A DNA stretch of 64,000 nt from Rhodoferax sp. (GCF_012927445.1 NZ_JABBPD010000003.1:62001-126000), one strand, 5' to 3'; shown: positions 19,320-29,889, numbered from the stretch's first letter. The notes: generated by a model not told the origin, from the letters alone. Made by a program: numbers and translations.

Positions 19320-22300
19320 CTAGCCGCGTCGCAAATCCAGCGTGAACGGAAACTCGCGACTGGCCGCCACATTGATGCTGGCAGGCGGCACAATCAGGGT
19401 GCCCGGGGTGTGCCCCATCGCGACAAAGCGTGACATGCGACGACTCTCCGCCTCATACGAGTTGACCGGGAAGGAATCGGGGTTCAGCCCACCGGGATGG
19501 GCGACGTGGTACTGGCAGCCACCGAGGGAGCGCTTCATCCAGGTATCCACAATGTCGAAGGTCAGCGGCGCATGAATGCCAATACTGGGGTGCAGGGCCG
19601 AGGGTGGGTTCCACGCCTTGTAGCGCACACCCGCGACATATTCGCCGTTGGTGCCAGTGGATTGGAGGGGCAGGGCGCGGCCATTGCAAGTCACCACGTA
19701 GCGGCTTTCGTTCAGGCCCGTCACGCGCACCTCGATGCGCTCCAGGGACGAGTCCACGTAGCGTGCGGTACCGCCGGGAGCGCCTTCTTCACCCATCACA
19801 TGCCAGGGTTCCAGCGCGTTGCGCAAGGTGAGTTCAATGCCCGATGACTGGATGGTGCCAACCAGTGGGAAACGAAACTCGTAATGCGGCGCAAACCAGC
19901 TGGTGTCAAACGCATGGCCCGCACTGCGCATCTCGGCAATGACGTCATCGAAATCCATCTTGATGAAGGTGGGCAACATGAAGCGGTCGTGCAGTTCGGT
20001 GCCCCAGCGCGTCGCCGGCGCCTTGTATGGCGTCTTCCAGAATCTGGCAACCAGCGCCCGCAGCAGCAGTTGCTGCACGATGCTCATGCGCGGGTGCGGC
20101 GGCATCTCAAACGCCCGCAATTCCAGCAAGCCGAGACGGCCGGTGGCGGAGTCGGGGGAGTACATCTTGTCGATGGAGAACTCACTGCGGTGCGTATTGC
20201 CAGTGGCATCGATCAGGATATTGCGCAGCGTGCGGTCCACCAGCCACGGCGGCATGCTCTGGCCATGCAGTTCGCGGTTTTTGTAAATCTGCTCGATGGC
20301 GATTTCAAGTTCATAGAGCTGGTCGTTGCGCGCTTCGTCGACCCGAGGCGCCTGGCTGGTCGGCCCCACAAACATACCACTGAACAGATAGCTCAGCGAA
20401 GGATGGTTGTGCCAGAACAGCAGCAGGCTGGCCAGCAGTTCAGGTTTGCGCAAGAACGGGCTGTCTGACGGTGTCGCACCGCCCATCACAAAGTGGTTGC
20501 CACCGCCGGTGCCGGTGTGGCGACCGTCTTTCATGAACTTCTCGGCCGACAGGCGCGACTCGAAGGCGACGTTGTACAAAAACTCGGTGTTTTTGACCAG
20601 ATCGCCCCAGTTGGTGACCGGATGGATATTGACTTCAATGACCCCCGGATCAGGTGTGACTTGCAACAGCTTCAGGCGCGGGTCACGCGGTGGCGGGTAG
20701 CCCTCAAGCACCAGTGTCACGCCCAGTTCTTCGGCCGTCGCCTCAATGGCCGCCAGCAGGTCAAGGTAATCCTCCAGCTTTTCCAGCGGCGGCATGAAGA
20801 TGTAGAGCACCCCCGATATTTCACCCACCGCCTCGGCTTTCGGGCCGCTGGCGCGCCGCGGGTCGCGCACTTCCACGCACAAGGCGGTGCGGGTCACCCA
20901 GGGGGCCGATTCCTGTTGCTTGGGCACGCGGGCGAAGTTGGCCGGTTCGGTTTGTGCCTGGCTTTGCGCGCTGGCCGCCAGCTTGCCATCGTCTGGGCTG
21001 GTCGCCGTCTGGCGTTTGCGGGTGGCCTCTGGCTGGTAACGGGTCGCCATGATGCCGTGCATGGGCAGGCCTGGACGCGGCGCTGACGGGTCTTGCTCCA
21101 CCAGATACGGGTAGTCGGCCTCGCTCACCCAGGGCAGCGAGTCCAGTGGCAGGCGCAGGCCCATGGGTGAGTCGCCCGGCATCAGGTACATGCGTTCATC
21201 GCGCAGGAACCAGGAGCCGGTGGTCCAGACCGGACCGTCCTGGCCCGGCTCTTCCGTCACCTTGATGGGCAGCACATAGCCCACCACCGTGTCCAGCTTC
21301 TGGGTGAAGACGCGGCGTAAGCGGACGCGCTCCATCTCGTCGTCCAGTTTTGAATGCAACGGGTCGACGTTGACAGGCAGGCGGCGCTCACGCCACTGGT
21401 AGTACCAGACGTCTTCATAGGCGCTCTGCATGAACTCATCGGTGACGCCCAGTTTGGCCGCCAGGGTTTGCGTGAACCGGCGGGCGTCTTCGCTGGTGTA
21501 ATGCGTGGTCACGCGTTCGTCGGCAAACAAAGCGGGGTTGCCCCATACCTTGCCACGGTCGGCGCGCCAGTAAATGTTGAGGGCCCAGCGTGGCAGCTGT
21601 TCGCCGGGGTACCACTTGCCTTGGCCGAAGTGCAAAAAGCCACCCGCACCGTATTCGGTGCGCAGTTTTTGCACCAATTCGGTGGCAAAGCCGCGTTTCG
21701 TCGGTCCCAGCGCATCGGTGTTCCATTCTGGTGCGTCGCGGTCGCTCACGGCCACAAAAGTAGGCTCGCCACCCATGGTCAGGCGTACATCGCCGGCCGC
21801 CAGCTCCTGGTCCACGGCGCTGCCAAGCGCCATCACGTCGGCCCATTGCTCTTCGGTGTAGGGCTTGGTGACACGCGGTGACTCGTAAATCCGCGTCACC
21901 GACATCTGATGCTCAAACTCGACTTCGCACTTGTCCATGCCGCCCTCAATGGGTGCGGCGCCCGACGGCTGCGGGGTGCAGGCCAGCGGAATGTGACCTT
22001 CGCCAGCCAGCAGGCCTGATGTGGCGTCCAGCCCGACCCAGCCAGCGCCGGGCAAATACACCTCGCACCAGGCGTGCAAGTCGGTAAAGTCAACTTCGGT
22101 GCCGCTGGGGCCGTCCAGCGACTTCACGTCCGGCTTCAACTGAATCAGATAGCCCGACACAAAACGGGCCGCCAGGCCGCAATGGCGCAGCAATTGCACC
22201 ATCAACCAGGCCGAATCACGGCACGAGCCGGACCCCAGTTTCAGCGTTTCATCTGGTGTCTGCACGCCCGGCTCCATGCGGATCAGGTAACTGATCTCCT

Positions 22301-22760
22301 GGTGCACCATCTGGTTGACGTCGACCAGAAAGTCGATCGAGCGGCGCTTTGTGCGGTCGATCCGGGCCAGACAGGCCTTGAGGCGTTTGGTCAGATGGTC
22401 GGCCGCCAGATAGGGGGCAAGTTCCTGCTTCAGCAGGTTTTCATACTTGAACGGGTATTTTTCAGCACTCGGTTCCAGGAAAAAATCGAACGGGTTGTAC
22501 ACCGCCATCTCGACCACCAGATCGACCGTGACCTTGAATTCACGGGTTTTTTCCTCAAACACCAGCCGGCCCTGGTAGTTGGCGAACGGGTCTTGCTGCC
22601 AGTTGATGTAGTGGTCGGTCGGCTCAACCTTGAGCGAGTACGAAATGATCTTGCTGCGGCAATGCGGCGCTGGTCGCAAACGGATGACTTGGGGCCCCAG
22701 GTTAACCAGCCGGTCGTATTTGTAGTGGGTAACGTGATTCAGTGCAGCGTGAATTGACAT
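19320..22760 (-). CDS. DUF2126 / transglutaminase family protein
   Basis: MSIHAALNHVTHYKYDRLVNLGPQVIRLRPAPHCRSKI; transglutaminase core (GSGSCRDSAWLMVQLLRHCGLAARFVSGYL; DLHAWCEVYLPGAGWVGLDATSGL) plus long DUF2126 C-terminus. Confidence 0.93.
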   Translation of the reverse strand: MSIHAALNHVTHYKYDRLVNLGPQVIRLRPAPHCRSKIISYSLKVEPTDHYINWQQDPFANYQGRLVFEEKTREFKVTVDLVVEMAVYNPFDFFLEPSAEKYPFKYENLLKQELAPYLAADHLTKRLKACLARIDRTKRRSIDFLVDVNQMVHQEISYLIRMEPGVQTPDETLKLGSGSCRDSAWLMVQLLRHCGLAARFVSGYLIQLKPDVKSLDGPSGTEVDFTDLHAWCEVYLPGAGWVGLDATSGLLAGEGHIPLACTPQPSGAAPIEGGMDKCEVEFEHQMSVTRIYESPRVTKPYTEEQWADVMALGSAVDQELAAGDVRLTMGGEPTFVAVSDRDAPEWNTDALGPTKRGFATELVQKLRTEYGAGGFLHFGQGKWYPGEQLPRWALNIYWRADRGKVWGNPALFADERVTTHYTSEDARRFTQTLAAKLGVTDEFMQSAYEDVWYYQWRERRLPVNVDPLHSKLDDEMERVRLRRVFTQKLDTVVGYVLPIKVTEEPGQDGPVWTTGSWFLRDERMYLMPGDSPMGLRLPLDSLPWVSEADYPYLVEQDPSAPRPGLPMHGIMATRYQPEATRKRQTATSPDDGKLAASAQSQAQTEPANFARVPKQQESAPWVTRTALCVEVRDPRRASGPKAEAVGEISGVLYIFMPPLEKLEDYLDLLAAIEATAEELGVTLVLEGYPPPRDPRLKLLQVTPDPGVIEVNIHPVTNWGDLVKNTEFLYNVAFESRLSAEKFMKDGRHTGTGGGNHFVMGGATPSDSPFLRKPELLASLLLFWHNHPSLSYLFSGMFVGPTSQAPRVDEARNDQLYELEIAIEQIYKNRELHGQSMPPWLVDRTLRNILIDATGNTHRSEFSIDKMYSPDSATGRLGLLELRAFEMPPHPRMSIVQQLLLRALVARFWKTPYKAPATRWGTELHDRFMLPTFIKMDFDDVIAEMRSAGHAFDTSWFAPHYEFRFPLVGTIQSSGIELTLRNALEPWHVMGEEGAPGGTARYVDSSLERIEVRVTGLNESRYVVTCNGRALPLQSTGTNGEYVAGVRYKAWNPPSALHPSIGIHAPLTFDIVDTWMKRSLGGCQYHVAHPGGLNPDSFPVNSYEAESRRMSRFVAMGHTPGTLIVPPASINVAASREFPFTLDLRRG

Positions 22761-22868
22761 AGTTTGTCTCGTTGATGGAGCAAGGCAAAACCTCACTGTA
22801 TCTACACACTAGCAATGTTGGTGCCAGTCGATCTTGCTTCAATCGATGGCGAGTTGATGTGCAAAAAG

Positions 22869-24005
22869 CTACAACGCTTGGGTCAGCATGTCGCGGTACT
22901 CATCGGCCGTGGCGATGCGGGGCCCGGTCTTGTGGCAATGGTCGGCCAGGGCACCCGTGATGATCTGGTCAAACAGGTTGCTTTGCACCCCCATGGCCGC
23001 CAGTCCGCTGGGCAGGCCGAGCCGGGCATTCATGTCCTTGATGGCCTCGGCAATGTCATTGGCCGAGGCCAAGCCCATGGCCTGTGCCATGCGCTGCAGA
23101 CGTTGCTCTTTTTGAATTGAATCAGCCGCCGCGTTGAACTGAATCACGGCGGGCAAGAACATGGCGTTCAAGGTGCCGTGGTGCAAACGCGGGTCGACGC
23201 CACCCAGGCTGTGGCTGAGCGAATGCACGCAGCCCAAGCCTTTTTGAAAGGCCAGGGCGCCCTGCATCGAAGCACTCATCATGTTCAGCCGTGCTTCCCG
23301 GTCACTGCCGTCAAGCGTGGCGCGTTCGATGTGGGCCCAGCCGCGCATCAGACCGTCCAGCGCAATGCCATCGGCCGGCGGGTTGAAAGCCGGGGCCATG
23401 AAGGTTTCCATGCAGTGCGCGATGGCGTCCATGCCGGTTGCGGCCGTGAGCATCGGGGGCAAGCCCAGCGTGAGTTCGGGGTCGCAGAGGGCGGCCTTGG
23501 GCACCAGATGCCAGGAGTGAAACCCCAGTTTGCGATGGTCGTCCACGATGATGATGGCGCCGCGCGCCACTTCGCTGCCGGTGCCGCTGGTGGTGGGCAC
23601 GGCAATCAGGGGTGCAACACGCTCGGTGATGCGCGGCGAGCCGCCTTCAATCGTTGCGTAATGGGTCAGCGGGCCTTCGTGGGTGGCCGCAATCGCCACG
23701 CCCTTGGCGCAATCGATGGCCGAGCCGCCGCCGACCGCAATCAGGCCATCACAACCTTGGCGCTTGTACATTTCAGCGGCGACGCGCACGGCGGCCTCGG
23801 TGGGGTTGGACGGCGTCTGGTCAAACACCGCGACGGTCATGCCCGGCAACGCAGCCAGCGCTTTTTGCAAGATGCCCGCCGCTTTGACGCCCGGGTCGGT
23901 CACGATCAGCGGACGGCTGATGCCAACCCGCGCGCATTCCTGCTTGAGCAGCTTGATGGCACCAAACTCGAACTGGATTTGAGTCACGTAATAGATAAGT
24001 GCCAT
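22869..24005 (-). CDS. Iron-containing alcohol dehydrogenase
   Basis: GGGSAIDCAKGVAI; PTTSGTGSEVARGAII; MDAIAHCMETFMAPAFNP; GCVHSLSHSLGG. Confidence 0.94.
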   Translation of the reverse strand: MALIYYVTQIQFEFGAIKLLKQECARVGISRPLIVTDPGVKAAGILQKALAALPGMTVAVFDQTPSNPTEAAVRVAAEMYKRQGCDGLIAVGGGSAIDCAKGVAIAATHEGPLTHYATIEGGSPRITERVAPLIAVPTTSGTGSEVARGAIIIVDDHRKLGFHSWHLVPKAALCDPELTLGLPPMLTAATGMDAIAHCMETFMAPAFNPPADGIALDGLMRGWAHIERATLDGSDREARLNMMSASMQGALAFQKGLGCVHSLSHSLGGVDPRLHHGTLNAMFLPAVIQFNAAADSIQKEQRLQRMAQAMGLASANDIAEAIKDMNARLGLPSGLAAMGVQSNLFDQIITGALADHCHKTGPRIATADEYRDMLTQAL

Positions 24006-24058
24006 GGCGTGGTGCGGTGTAGGATTAAAACTGCACTTTAACAAGAACAAAGATCACC

Positions 24059-25033
24059 ATGAGTCACCACCGTAACCCGCGTGCCCTGCTGACACCCGCC
24101 ATGCACAGCGTGCTGGACCGCATCTCCCGCAGCCCCCAGGTGCCGCTGCATGCACTGACGCCCGAGCAAGCCAGAATGGTCTATGAAGTGGGCGCTGGTG
24201 TTCTGGAAATCCCCTCGCCGAAATTGCAGCGCGTTGAAAGTTTCACCATTCCCGCCCGCGATGGTCATGCCTTGGCGGTGCGGCTTTATGCCCCGTCCAG
24301 CGAGCCGTTGCCAGTCTTGGTGTACTTTCATGGCGGTGGTTTCACCATTGGCAGCATTGCGACACACGATGTGCTGTGCCGCACTTTGAGCCACCTGGCG
24401 CATTGCGCGGTGCTGTCGGTGGGTTACCGCCTGGCCCCCCAACATAAATTTCCGGTGGCGCATGACGATGCCTGGGACGCCGTGCAGTGGGTGGCAGCCC
24501 AAGGTGCCAGCATGGGCTTGGACACCACGCGAATTGCCGTGGGCGGTGACAGCGCCGGTGGCACGCTGGCGGCCGCCTGCGCCCTGCAAGCCCGCGCCGC
24601 TGCTTTACCTTTGGCCCTGCAATTGCTGTTTTATCCCGGCTGCGCGGCGCACCAGGACACGCCTTCGCACAAAACGTTTGCCCATGGTTTTTTACTGGAA
24701 GAGCCGGGCATTAGCTATTTTTTCAACCATTACATCCGAACCGTTGCCGACCGCGACGATTGGCGTTTTGCCCCCTTGAATGCAGCTGATGTGGAGGGTG
24801 TGGCCCCCGCGTGGTTCGGGCTGGCCGAATGTGACCCGTTGGTGGATGAAGGCGTGTTGTACGCCGACAAACTGCGTGCCGCCGGTGTGCCGGTGGATCT
24901 GGAAATTTACCGGGGCGTGGTGCATGAGTTCATCAAAATGGGGCGCGCCATTCCCGAGGCGCATCGCGCTCATGCCGATGCCGCACGCGCGCTCAAAAAG
25001 GCTTTTCAATTGATTGCAACTCACCATGACTGA
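24059..25033 (+). CDS. Alpha/beta hydrolase (HSL-type esterase)
   Basis: VYFHGGGFTIGS (HGGG), GGDSAGGTLAAAC (GDSAGG), catalytic Asp/His region ECDPLVDEG...RGVVHEFIKMG. Confidence 0.94.
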   Translation: MSHHRNPRALLTPAMHSVLDRISRSPQVPLHALTPEQARMVYEVGAGVLEIPSPKLQRVESFTIPARDGHALAVRLYAPSSEPLPVLVYFHGGGFTIGSIATHDVLCRTLSHLAHCAVLSVGYRLAPQHKFPVAHDDAWDAVQWVAAQGASMGLDTTRIAVGGDSAGGTLAAACALQARAAALPLALQLLFYPGCAAHQDTPSHKTFAHGFLLEEPGISYFFNHYIRTVADRDDWRFAPLNAADVEGVAPAWFGLAECDPLVDEGVLYADKLRAAGVPVDLEIYRGVVHEFIKMGRAIPEAHRAHADAARALKKAFQLIATHHD

Positions 25034-25910
25034 CACCACCCGCCAGGATTTTCGTTTTTTCCACCGTCTGCGCGTGCGCTGGGCCGAGGTGGAAATGCAA
25101 AAAATCGTCTTTAACGCGCATTACCTGATGTACTTTGACACCGCCATGTCCGACTATTGGCGCGCCCTGGCCTTGCCATATGACAGCACCATGCAGGCCT
25201 TGCAAGGCGATCTGTATGTGAAGAAAGCATCGGTTGAATTCCACGCCTCAGCGCGGGTCGATGACCAATTGGAGGTGGCGCTGAAATGCAGTCGCATCGG
25301 CACCACGTCAATCACGTTTGCTGGCGCCATTTTTCGCGGCGAGCAGCATCTGGTCAGCTGCGAACTGATCTATGTGTTTGCCGACCCTACCTCGCAAACG
25401 CCGAAGCCGCTTCCCATCGCTTTGCGCGAGGTGCTGTTGGGCTACGAGGCCTGGGAGCCCATGGTTCGGGTTGAGTTGGGAACGTGGCAAGCACTTGGAC
25501 CGTTGGCCAGCAAGGTTCGCACCGAGGTTTTTCTGGACGAGCAGCGCATTCCGGTCGAGATGGAGTGGGACGAGGCCGACGCAACTGCCGTGCATGCGCT
25601 GGCCCGCAACCGGCTGGGCCTGCCGGTGGGTACCGGCCGCTTGCTGCAGCATGTCCCCGGTGTGAGCCGAATCGGCCGCATGGCGGTCAACCGCGTGTTG
25701 CGCGGCTCCAACCTGGGGCGGGACGTGCTGCGGGCCTTGATGCTGGCCGCCACCCAGCGGGGTGACCGTGAAGTGCTGTTACATGCCCAACGGACGGCTG
25801 AAGGTTTTTACGTCCGGCTGGGTTTTTTGCCACGGGGCGAACCGTTTGAAGAAGCCGGCATCGTGCACATCGAGATGTTTCACACGCTGCCGCCGCTTAT
25901 CGGGCCTTAA
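25026..25910 (+). CDS. Fusion: YbgC/FadM-type acyl-CoA thioesterase + GNAT N-acetyltransferase
   Basis: N-terminus RVRWAEVEMQKIVFNAHYLMYFDTAMSDYWRAL (hotdog); C-terminus VFLDEQRIPVEMEWDEAD...GRMAVNRVLRGSNLGRDVLRALM...FYVRLGFLPRGEPFEEAGIVHIEM (GNAT). Confidence 0.9.
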   Translation: MTDTTRQDFRFFHRLRVRWAEVEMQKIVFNAHYLMYFDTAMSDYWRALALPYDSTMQALQGDLYVKKASVEFHASARVDDQLEVALKCSRIGTTSITFAGAIFRGEQHLVSCELIYVFADPTSQTPKPLPIALREVLLGYEAWEPMVRVELGTWQALGPLASKVRTEVFLDEQRIPVEMEWDEADATAVHALARNRLGLPVGTGRLLQHVPGVSRIGRMAVNRVLRGSNLGRDVLRALMLAATQRGDREVLLHAQRTAEGFYVRLGFLPRGEPFEEAGIVHIEMFHTLPPLIGP

Positions 25911-26839
25911 ATATCGGCCAGCAAGGGGTACGGCGGCGGCGTCAAGCTCAGTGCCGGACCGCTGGCGCTGCCCAGATGCAGTCCACCGGCCTCGAATGCC
26001 GAAACCTGTGCCGACACAATGGCGTCAAAGCCGCCCGACGGCGCTGCCGCCGCCTGCGCGATGATGCCGCAGGGTTGGCTGTCATCCTCGGCTTGAAAAA
26101 TTTCATCACCTGCGTTCATCGGCGCCTCTGAATGCGCCAGATAGGCGCGCCGCTTCAGGGTGCCGCGAAACTGGCTGCGCGCCACCACCTCTTGACCGGG
26201 GTAGCAACCTTTTTTGAAGTTCACGCCGCCGACCGACTCGTAATTGAGCATTTGCGGCACAAAGGCTTCCACGATCGGTGTCGTAATCATGGCAATACCA
26301 CTGCGCACTTCGCCCCAGCACCAAGCTGGCAGGCTCAGAGCCGCACCGGCGGGCGCCGCTTCGCTCACAGGGGCGAGCCACAGCGCCCGGTTCACACCAT
26401 CCGCCGGGTACAAATGGACCACACTTATAGGACCAATATCGACCTTAGACCAGGCAGAACCTGCGCCACCAGCTATTGATTCAATAGCATCACCGGCCAG
26501 GCCAAACAGCGCGTAGTCGTCGCTGGCATCGGTCAGTTTCGCTTTGGCGCGCATCACGAACATGGACAAACGCTTGAGGGTCGCGCCCAGGATGTCGCGG
26601 CTGCACACCAGCAAAATTTCGGTGTGGCTGCGTTTGAAACCATAAAAACTGGCCTGCATCCGGCCTTTGGACGAGCAAAAGGCCGCCAGTCGGGCCTCGG
26701 ACAAGCCCAGGAGTGAGAAATCCTGGGTCAGTTGACCATGAAGAAATTTGGCGGCATCCTCACCTTCCACCCGGATAACACCCAGATGCGTCAGTGGCGT
26801 AATGCCTTTAAGTTCGATTTTCATAAGGTGAATTATCAT
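25907..26839 (-). CDS. ygfZ: YgfZ/GcvT-domain folate-binding protein
   Basis: LGVIRVEGEDAAKFLHGQLTQDFSLL; NYESVGGVNFKKGCYPGQEVVARSQFRGTLKRR (KGC-YxGQE motif). Confidence 0.93.
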   Translation of the reverse strand: MIIHLMKIELKGITPLTHLGVIRVEGEDAAKFLHGQLTQDFSLLGLSEARLAAFCSSKGRMQASFYGFKRSHTEILLVCSRDILGATLKRLSMFVMRAKAKLTDASDDYALFGLAGDAIESIAGGAGSAWSKVDIGPISVVHLYPADGVNRALWLAPVSEAAPAGAALSLPAWCWGEVRSGIAMITTPIVEAFVPQMLNYESVGGVNFKKGCYPGQEVVARSQFRGTLKRRAYLAHSEAPMNAGDEIFQAEDDSQPCGIIAQAAAAPSGGFDAIVSAQVSAFEAGGLHLGSASGPALSLTPPPYPLLADI

Positions 26840-26853
26840 CCCCCATCGATTTC

Positions 26854-27852
26854 ATGGAAGGCTGTAGGGCTGTGCGTCTTTTTAAACTAATTATTGTGCT
26901 GGCCGCCCTTGTTGCAGGCAGTACGGTCTGGTGGCTGAACCAAAGTCTGCCCATGGCTGCGGCAACGGTTGACCTGTCGGTCGACCCCGGTACCTCGGTC
27001 CGGGGTGTGGCGCTGGCGGTGAGAGATGCCGGGGTGGAGGTCGATCCCGCCCTGCTGTATTGGTGGTTTCGCCTGTCGGGGGAAGCGCGCCTGATCAAGG
27101 CCGGCAGTTATGAGTTGGAACGCGGTACCACGCCTTTTAGCCTGTTGCGAAAACTGGTGCGCGGCGAAGAGGCGCAGCGTGCTGTCACCTTGGTGGAAGG
27201 CTGGAACTTTAATCAGGTTCGCGCTGCACTATCAAAAGCAGAGCAGCTAAGGCCGGATACACGGGGGCTAACGGTTGATTCGATCATGACCGCACTGGGC
27301 CGGCCAGGCGTCCATCCAGAAGGGCGTTTTTACCCTGACACTTATACCTATGCCAAAGGCAGCAGCGATTTGGCGTTGCTCAAACGCGCATTGCATGCCA
27401 TGGACAAACGGCTGGAAACCGCCTGGAGCCAGCGTCGGCCAGACACACCGCTGAAAACGCCGGAGCAGGCATTGATTCTGGCCAGCATTGTTGAAAAAGA
27501 AACCGGGCGTGTCAGTGACCGCGCCATGATTGCCGGTGTCTTCACCAACCGATTGCGCATCGGCATGATGCTGCAAACGGATCCCACGGTTATTTACGGT
27601 TTGGGTGAAACCTTTGACGGCAACCTGCGACGCAGCCACCTGCAAACGGACACACCCTGGAACACCTACACCCGCAATGGTCTGCCGCCGACCCCGATTG
27701 CGATGCCGGGCAAGGCTGCTTTGCTGGCGGCCGTGCAACCGGCGCCCACGCCGGCGCTCTATTTTGTGTCGCGCGGCGACGGCACCAGCCAGTTCAGTGC
27801 GAGCCTCGAAGAGCACAATCGGGCGGTCAATAAATACCAGCGTGGGCAATAA
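26854..27852 (+). CDS. mltG: Endolytic murein transglycosylase MltG
   Basis: HPEGRFYPDTYTYAKG; LILASIVEKETGRVSDRAMIAGVFTNRLRIGMMLQTDPTVIYGLG; NTYTRNGLPPTPIAMPG. Confidence 0.96.
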   Translation: MEGCRAVRLFKLIIVLAALVAGSTVWWLNQSLPMAAATVDLSVDPGTSVRGVALAVRDAGVEVDPALLYWWFRLSGEARLIKAGSYELERGTTPFSLLRKLVRGEEAQRAVTLVEGWNFNQVRAALSKAEQLRPDTRGLTVDSIMTALGRPGVHPEGRFYPDTYTYAKGSSDLALLKRALHAMDKRLETAWSQRRPDTPLKTPEQALILASIVEKETGRVSDRAMIAGVFTNRLRIGMMLQTDPTVIYGLGETFDGNLRRSHLQTDTPWNTYTRNGLPPTPIAMPGKAALLAAVQPAPTPALYFVSRGDGTSQFSASLEEHNRAVNKYQRGQ

Positions 27853-27858
27853 CGGCAT

Positions 27859-28518
27859 ATGGCAACAGGCAGTCTTTTGGGTGGTCTTTTTATCAGTTTT
27901 GAAGGCATTGATGGCGCGGGAAAATCCACGCACATTGAGGGTCTGGCGCAGGCATTCAGGGCGCAGGGCAGGGCGGTGACGCTGACGCGCGAACCAGGCG
28001 GTACACCGCTGGCCGAAAAACTGCGCTCCATGGTGTTGAATGACGCGATGGATGCCATGACCGAGGCTTTATTGGTGTTTGCGGCTCGGCGTGATCATTT
28101 GCTGCAGTGCATTGAGCCCGCCTTGGCCCGGGGCGATGTCGTGTTGTGCGACCGCTTTACCGATGCCACCTTTGCCTACCAGGGGGGTGGCCGTGGGTTC
28201 GACCTGAAGATGCTATCTATTTTGGAGCAATGGGTGCAGACTGTACGGGGGCTAGAGGCTGATTTCATTCGACAACCAAATTTGACCGTCTGGTTTGATC
28301 TGCCTGCCGAAATCGCGGCGCAACGGCTGACCGGCGCACGCACCCCAGATAAATTCGAAGCGCAACCCGTGGAGTTTTTCCGGCGCGTGTCGGACGGTTA
28401 CTTGAATCGCATGACCGAATCGCCCAGCCGTTTCGCCCGGATTAACGCCGACAACACGCGCGAGGCTGTCTGGCTGGACGTCTTGCAAGCCGTCGAAGCC
28501 AGAGGGTGGCTGACATGA
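27859..28518 (+). CDS. tmk: dTMP kinase
   Basis: [55 protein letters not shown]. Confidence 0.96.
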   Translation: MATGSLLGGLFISFEGIDGAGKSTHIEGLAQAFRAQGRAVTLTREPGGTPLAEKLRSMVLNDAMDAMTEALLVFAARRDHLLQCIEPALARGDVVLCDRFTDATFAYQGGGRGFDLKMLSILEQWVQTVRGLEADFIRQPNLTVWFDLPAEIAAQRLTGARTPDKFEAQPVEFFRRVSDGYLNRMTESPSRFARINADNTREAVWLDVLQAVEARGWLT

Positions 28519-29516
28519 GCACCTCCGTTGTGGCGCCCTGGATCGCCGTTCAAGCCCAGCAGCTGTTGGCGCAACGAGGCCATGCGTGGTTGTTGACCGG
28601 TCCGTCAGGTCTGGGGCAGTACAGCCTCGCGCTGGCCTTGGTACGCGCCTGGCTTTGCGAACACCCGTCGGCGCAGGGAGCCTGTGGCACTTGCGGCAGT
28701 TGCCACGCCATCGATGTGCGCACCCATGCGGATTTGTGTGTGTTGATGCCGGAGACTTTCATGCTGGAACTGGGCTGGCCTTTGAGCGAAAAGGCCCAGT
28801 CCGACATTGACGATAAAAAACGCAAACCCAGCAAAGAGATTCGGGTCGACGCCATGCGCGACGCCGTGGAGTTTTCGCAACGCACCAGTGCTCGCGGGCG
28901 CGGCAAGGCGGTGCTGGTGTTTCCTGCGGAACGCATGAACAACGTGACCGCCAATGCACTGCTCAAGACGCTGGAAGAACCGCCGGGCGATGTGAAGTTT
29001 GTCTTGGCCAGTGATGCCGGGCACCAGTTGCTGCCCACGATTCGCAGCCGTTGTCTGGGCCACAGCATGGTCTGGCCGGACGTTACCAGCTCGCTGGCCT
29101 GGATTGAAGGGCAGGGCGTCCCGCCGGCGCAAGCGCGTGTGATGCTGCGCGCCGCCGGTGGTCGCCCCGAGGACGCCTTGCTGTTTTCTCAATCCGGTCG
29201 TGATGCGCAAGCCTGGGTCAAACTGCCGAAAGCGATGGCGCGCGGTGACGTGAGCGTATTGAAAGACTGGTCACCCGCGCAAGCCGTCGATGCCTTGCAC
29301 AAGCTCTGTCACGACGCGCTGGCTGTCAAAACCGGCGCCGAACCCCGGTTTTTTGAATCCGCTGACTTGCCCGCTGGTGGCACGTTGGCCACCTTGACGG
29401 CCTGGAACCGGGCGCTCGCAGCGACCTCGCGCACCGTGGAGCATCCGTTTAATGCCGGCTTGATGCTGGAAGCGCTTGTGAGCCAGGCCCAAATCGCCCT
29501 AAACTCAAAGCAATAG
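28515..29516 (+). CDS. holB: DNA polymerase III subunit delta'
   Basis: [35 protein letters not shown] zinc motif; [29 protein letters not shown]; overlaps tmk stop. Confidence 0.93.
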   Translation: MSTSVVAPWIAVQAQQLLAQRGHAWLLTGPSGLGQYSLALALVRAWLCEHPSAQGACGTCGSCHAIDVRTHADLCVLMPETFMLELGWPLSEKAQSDIDDKKRKPSKEIRVDAMRDAVEFSQRTSARGRGKAVLVFPAERMNNVTANALLKTLEEPPGDVKFVLASDAGHQLLPTIRSRCLGHSMVWPDVTSSLAWIEGQGVPPAQARVMLRAAGGRPEDALLFSQSGRDAQAWVKLPKAMARGDVSVLKDWSPAQAVDALHKLCHDALAVKTGAEPRFFESADLPAGGTLATLTAWNRALAATSRTVEHPFNAGLMLEALVSQAQIALNSKQ

Positions 29517-29520
29517 ATTG

Positions 29521-29889
29521 ATGCCCATGAGTAACCCAACGCCATCCACCCCACGCCCGAGCGTCATTCAATTGGCGATCAAGGAAAAGGCGGCGCTCTA
29601 CGCTGCTTATATTCCTCTGTTTTCTGAAGGCGGTATCTTTATTCCCATCGCGCGCGAATACAAGCTGGGGGATGACGTGTATGTGTTGCTGTCTCTGCCG
29701 GAAGACCCGCAGCGCTATCCCGTGGCAGGCAAAGTGGCGTGGGTAACGCCTGCCAAGGCTTCCAACAGTCGTACCCAGGGCATTGGCATTTCGTTTCCCA
29801 AAGATGAGAAGTCGCGGGTGCTTAAGCTCAAGATTGAAGAAATTTTGGGTGGCCACCTGGCCTCTGATCGGCCGACGCAAACCATCTGA
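29521..29889 (+). CDS. PilZ domain-containing protein
   Basis: about 120 aa between holB and tatD; PSVIQLAIKEKAALYAAYIPLFSEGGIFIPIAREYKLGDDVYVLLSLPEDPQRYPVAGKVAWV. Confidence 0.88.
   Translation: MPMSNPTPSTPRPSVIQLAIKEKAALYAAYIPLFSEGGIFIPIAREYKLGDDVYVLLSLPEDPQRYPVAGKVAWVTPAKASNSRTQGIGISFPKDEKSRVLKLKIEEILGGHLASDRPTQTI

Noticed and set aside
27225-27288. Copy of the dispersed repeat within mltG
   Set aside because: Only ACGGGGGCTA and weak flanks match; protein length looks normal, so chance similarity is likely
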